From contig CAJUIE010000107.1 in assembly GCA_910586375.1 (NCBI GenBank), positions 1 to 5,856 of the forward strand: a DNA stretch of 5,856 bases, written 5' to 3'. Source of the stretch: an uncultured Alistipes sp. (GTDB lineage: Bacteria; Bacteroidota; Bacteroidia; Bacteroidales; Rikenellaceae). The notes beneath the pieces were generated by a model, which made no database searches, was not told the DNA's origin, and saw only the letters and a list, made by a program, of their open reading frames with translations. Shown here piece by piece: positions 5,224-5,856 of the stretch (positions are counted from its first letter, which is position 1; every line of letters starts with the position of its first letter). Made by a program: the position numbers and the translations under genes.

Positions 5224-5856
5224 TTACTCCTCTTTCTCGTTTTTGCACTCCTCAATCTCGGCGCGCACCGCCCATTGGGGATCGGGATCGAACTCCAGGG
5301 GCTTGATCTTCTCCTGCAACGTCTGGAAGACGATGAAGAGCGTCGGCACAAGGAACAGCAGAGCCAGCGTTCCGACGATCATGCCGCCCACGACGCCCGT
5401 TCCGAGTGTCGAGTTACCGTGGGCGCCTACGCCGTGGGCGAATACCAGCGGCAGCATACCAAATACCATCGTCAGGACCGTCATCAGGATTGGACGCAGA
5501 CGCACTTTAGCAGCCGATACGGCGGCCTGTGTGAGGGACATGCCCGCCCGGCGCCGGTCGCCGGCGTACTCCGTCAGCAGGATGGCTGTCTTGGCCAAAA
5601 GACCGATCAACATGATAAGACCCGTCTGGAGGTAGATGTTGTTTTCCAGCCCCATGAGCTTGGCAAAGAGGAACGAACCCATCAGACCACAGGGTACCGA
5701 CAGAATGACGGCGAAGGGAATGATGAAACTCTCATACAGAGCGCTGAGAATAAGGTAGATGAGCAGAATACAGATGCCGAAGATGATCGCTGTGTTGCTG
5801 CCCGTCTGTGCCTCTTCGCGGGTGATTCCTCCGAACTCGTAGCCGTAGCCTTTGGG
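5224..5856 (-). CDS. RND efflux pump inner-membrane subunit, AcrB/HAE1 type (5' part outside window)
   Basis: The minus-strand frame is open from the window edge at 5856 to the stop at 5224-5226, giving the C-terminal 210 residues of a protein normally a little over 1000 residues long. Visible hallmarks are PKGYGYEFGGITREE at the window edge (end of the second porter domain), then YLILSALYESFIIPFAVILS, GLIMLIGLLAKTAILLTEYA, KVRLRPILMTVLTMVFGMLPLV and GTGVVGGMIVGTLALLFLVP. Together these are the last five transmembrane helices (about TM8-TM12) of HAE1-type drug and solvent exporters. A short charged cytoplasmic tail ends in ECKNEKEE. It uses the proton motive force to move substrates from periplasm or membrane into the outer-membrane duct encoded directly downstream. 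The proton-relay residues of TM4 and TM10 and the substrate pocket cannot be judged fully here because most of the protein is missing. The periplasmic adaptor gene is expected upstream of it. Confidence 0.95.
   Translation of the reverse strand, partial: PKGYGYEFGGITREEAQTGSNTAIIFGICILLIYLILSALYESFIIPFAVILSVPCGLMGSFLFAKLMGLENNIYLQTGLIMLIGLLAKTAILLTEYAGDRRRAGMSLTQAAVSAAKVRLRPILMTVLTMVFGMLPLVFAHGVGAHGNSTLGTGVVGGMIVGTLALLFLVPTLFIVFQTLQEKIKPLEFDPDPQWAVRAEIEECKNEKEE
5227..5232 (-). promoter_or_regulatory. Ribosome binding site of the outer-membrane efflux gene
   Basis: GAGGAG on the minus strand lies inside the last codons of the RND pump gene, four bases before ATG 5222. The pump's TAA stop (5226-5224) falls between the Shine-Dalgarno and the start, leaving a one-base gap between the genes. 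This fixes the start of the efflux lipoprotein and suggests translational coupling with the pump. It is the only plain Shine-Dalgarno I see in the window. Confidence 0.75.

Noticed and set aside
4680..5306. Plus-strand open frame of 208 codons
   Set aside because: It is antisense to the efflux lipoprotein and the end of the RND pump gene, both firmly identified. Long antisense frames are expected in GC-rich coding DNA.
5223..5351. N-terminal extension of the efflux lipoprotein to 5351
   Set aside because: The extension is Ser/Arg-rich, overlaps the RND pump gene in another frame, and would bury the signal peptide; the internal ATG has a good Shine-Dalgarno.
1..5856. CRISPR array, tRNA/rRNA gene, insertion sequence or origin
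   Set aside because: I saw no regularly spaced repeats, no transposase or integrase-like protein, and no recognisable RNA gene; nearly all sequence is accounted for by five genes.

Overview
The window looks like chromosomal DNA from a member of the Bacteroidota (Bacteroidales). The evidence is two surface lipoproteins with FISUMP (Fibrobacter succinogenes major paralogous) domains, one carrying a fimbrillin/Mfa-like module. There are also TAnnTTTG-type -7 promoter elements, plus-strand genes without Shine-Dalgarno sequences, and a RND pump tail of the Bacteroidales type. The coding sequence is rather GC-rich for this phylum, which would fit Alistipes or a relative; the genus is an inference.

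Layout. (1) Positions 1-643, minus strand: a CDGSH iron-sulfur protein whose C-terminal part lies outside the window. (2) Positions 644-789: a divergent intergenic region with a hairpin and a likely plus-strand -7 element. (3) Positions 790-2241, plus: a lipoprotein with a BACON/Ig-like N-terminal region and a C-terminal FISUMP-type domain. (4) Positions 2242-2364: an AT-rich intergenic region with a good Bacteroidales promoter and nested inverted repeats reaching almost to the next start codon. (5) Positions 2365-3687, plus: a lipoprotein joining a fimbrillin (Mfa_like_1-type) region to a compact FISUMP domain. (6) Positions 3688-3830: a convergent junction with two strong intrinsic terminators. 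(7) Positions 3831-5222, minus: an outer-membrane efflux lipoprotein of the NodT/OprM type. (8) Positions 5224-5856, minus: the C-terminal 210 residues of an AcrB-type RND pump, one base upstream of the efflux lipoprotein.

How the genes work together. The RND pump and the outer-membrane factor are the last two genes of a tripartite efflux operon; the periplasmic adaptor is expected upstream, outside the window. The two FISUMP lipoproteins are probably cell-surface proteins, possibly accessory or tip components of type V-like pili, but no pilus assembly genes are visible. The CDGSH protein is a cytoplasmic Fe-S protein with no obvious link to either group.

Most of the window is recognisable. 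I see no clearly new multi-gene system. The least explained part is the inverted-repeat architecture at 2310-2363, which could fold read-through mRNA over the start of the fimbrillin-FISUMP gene.
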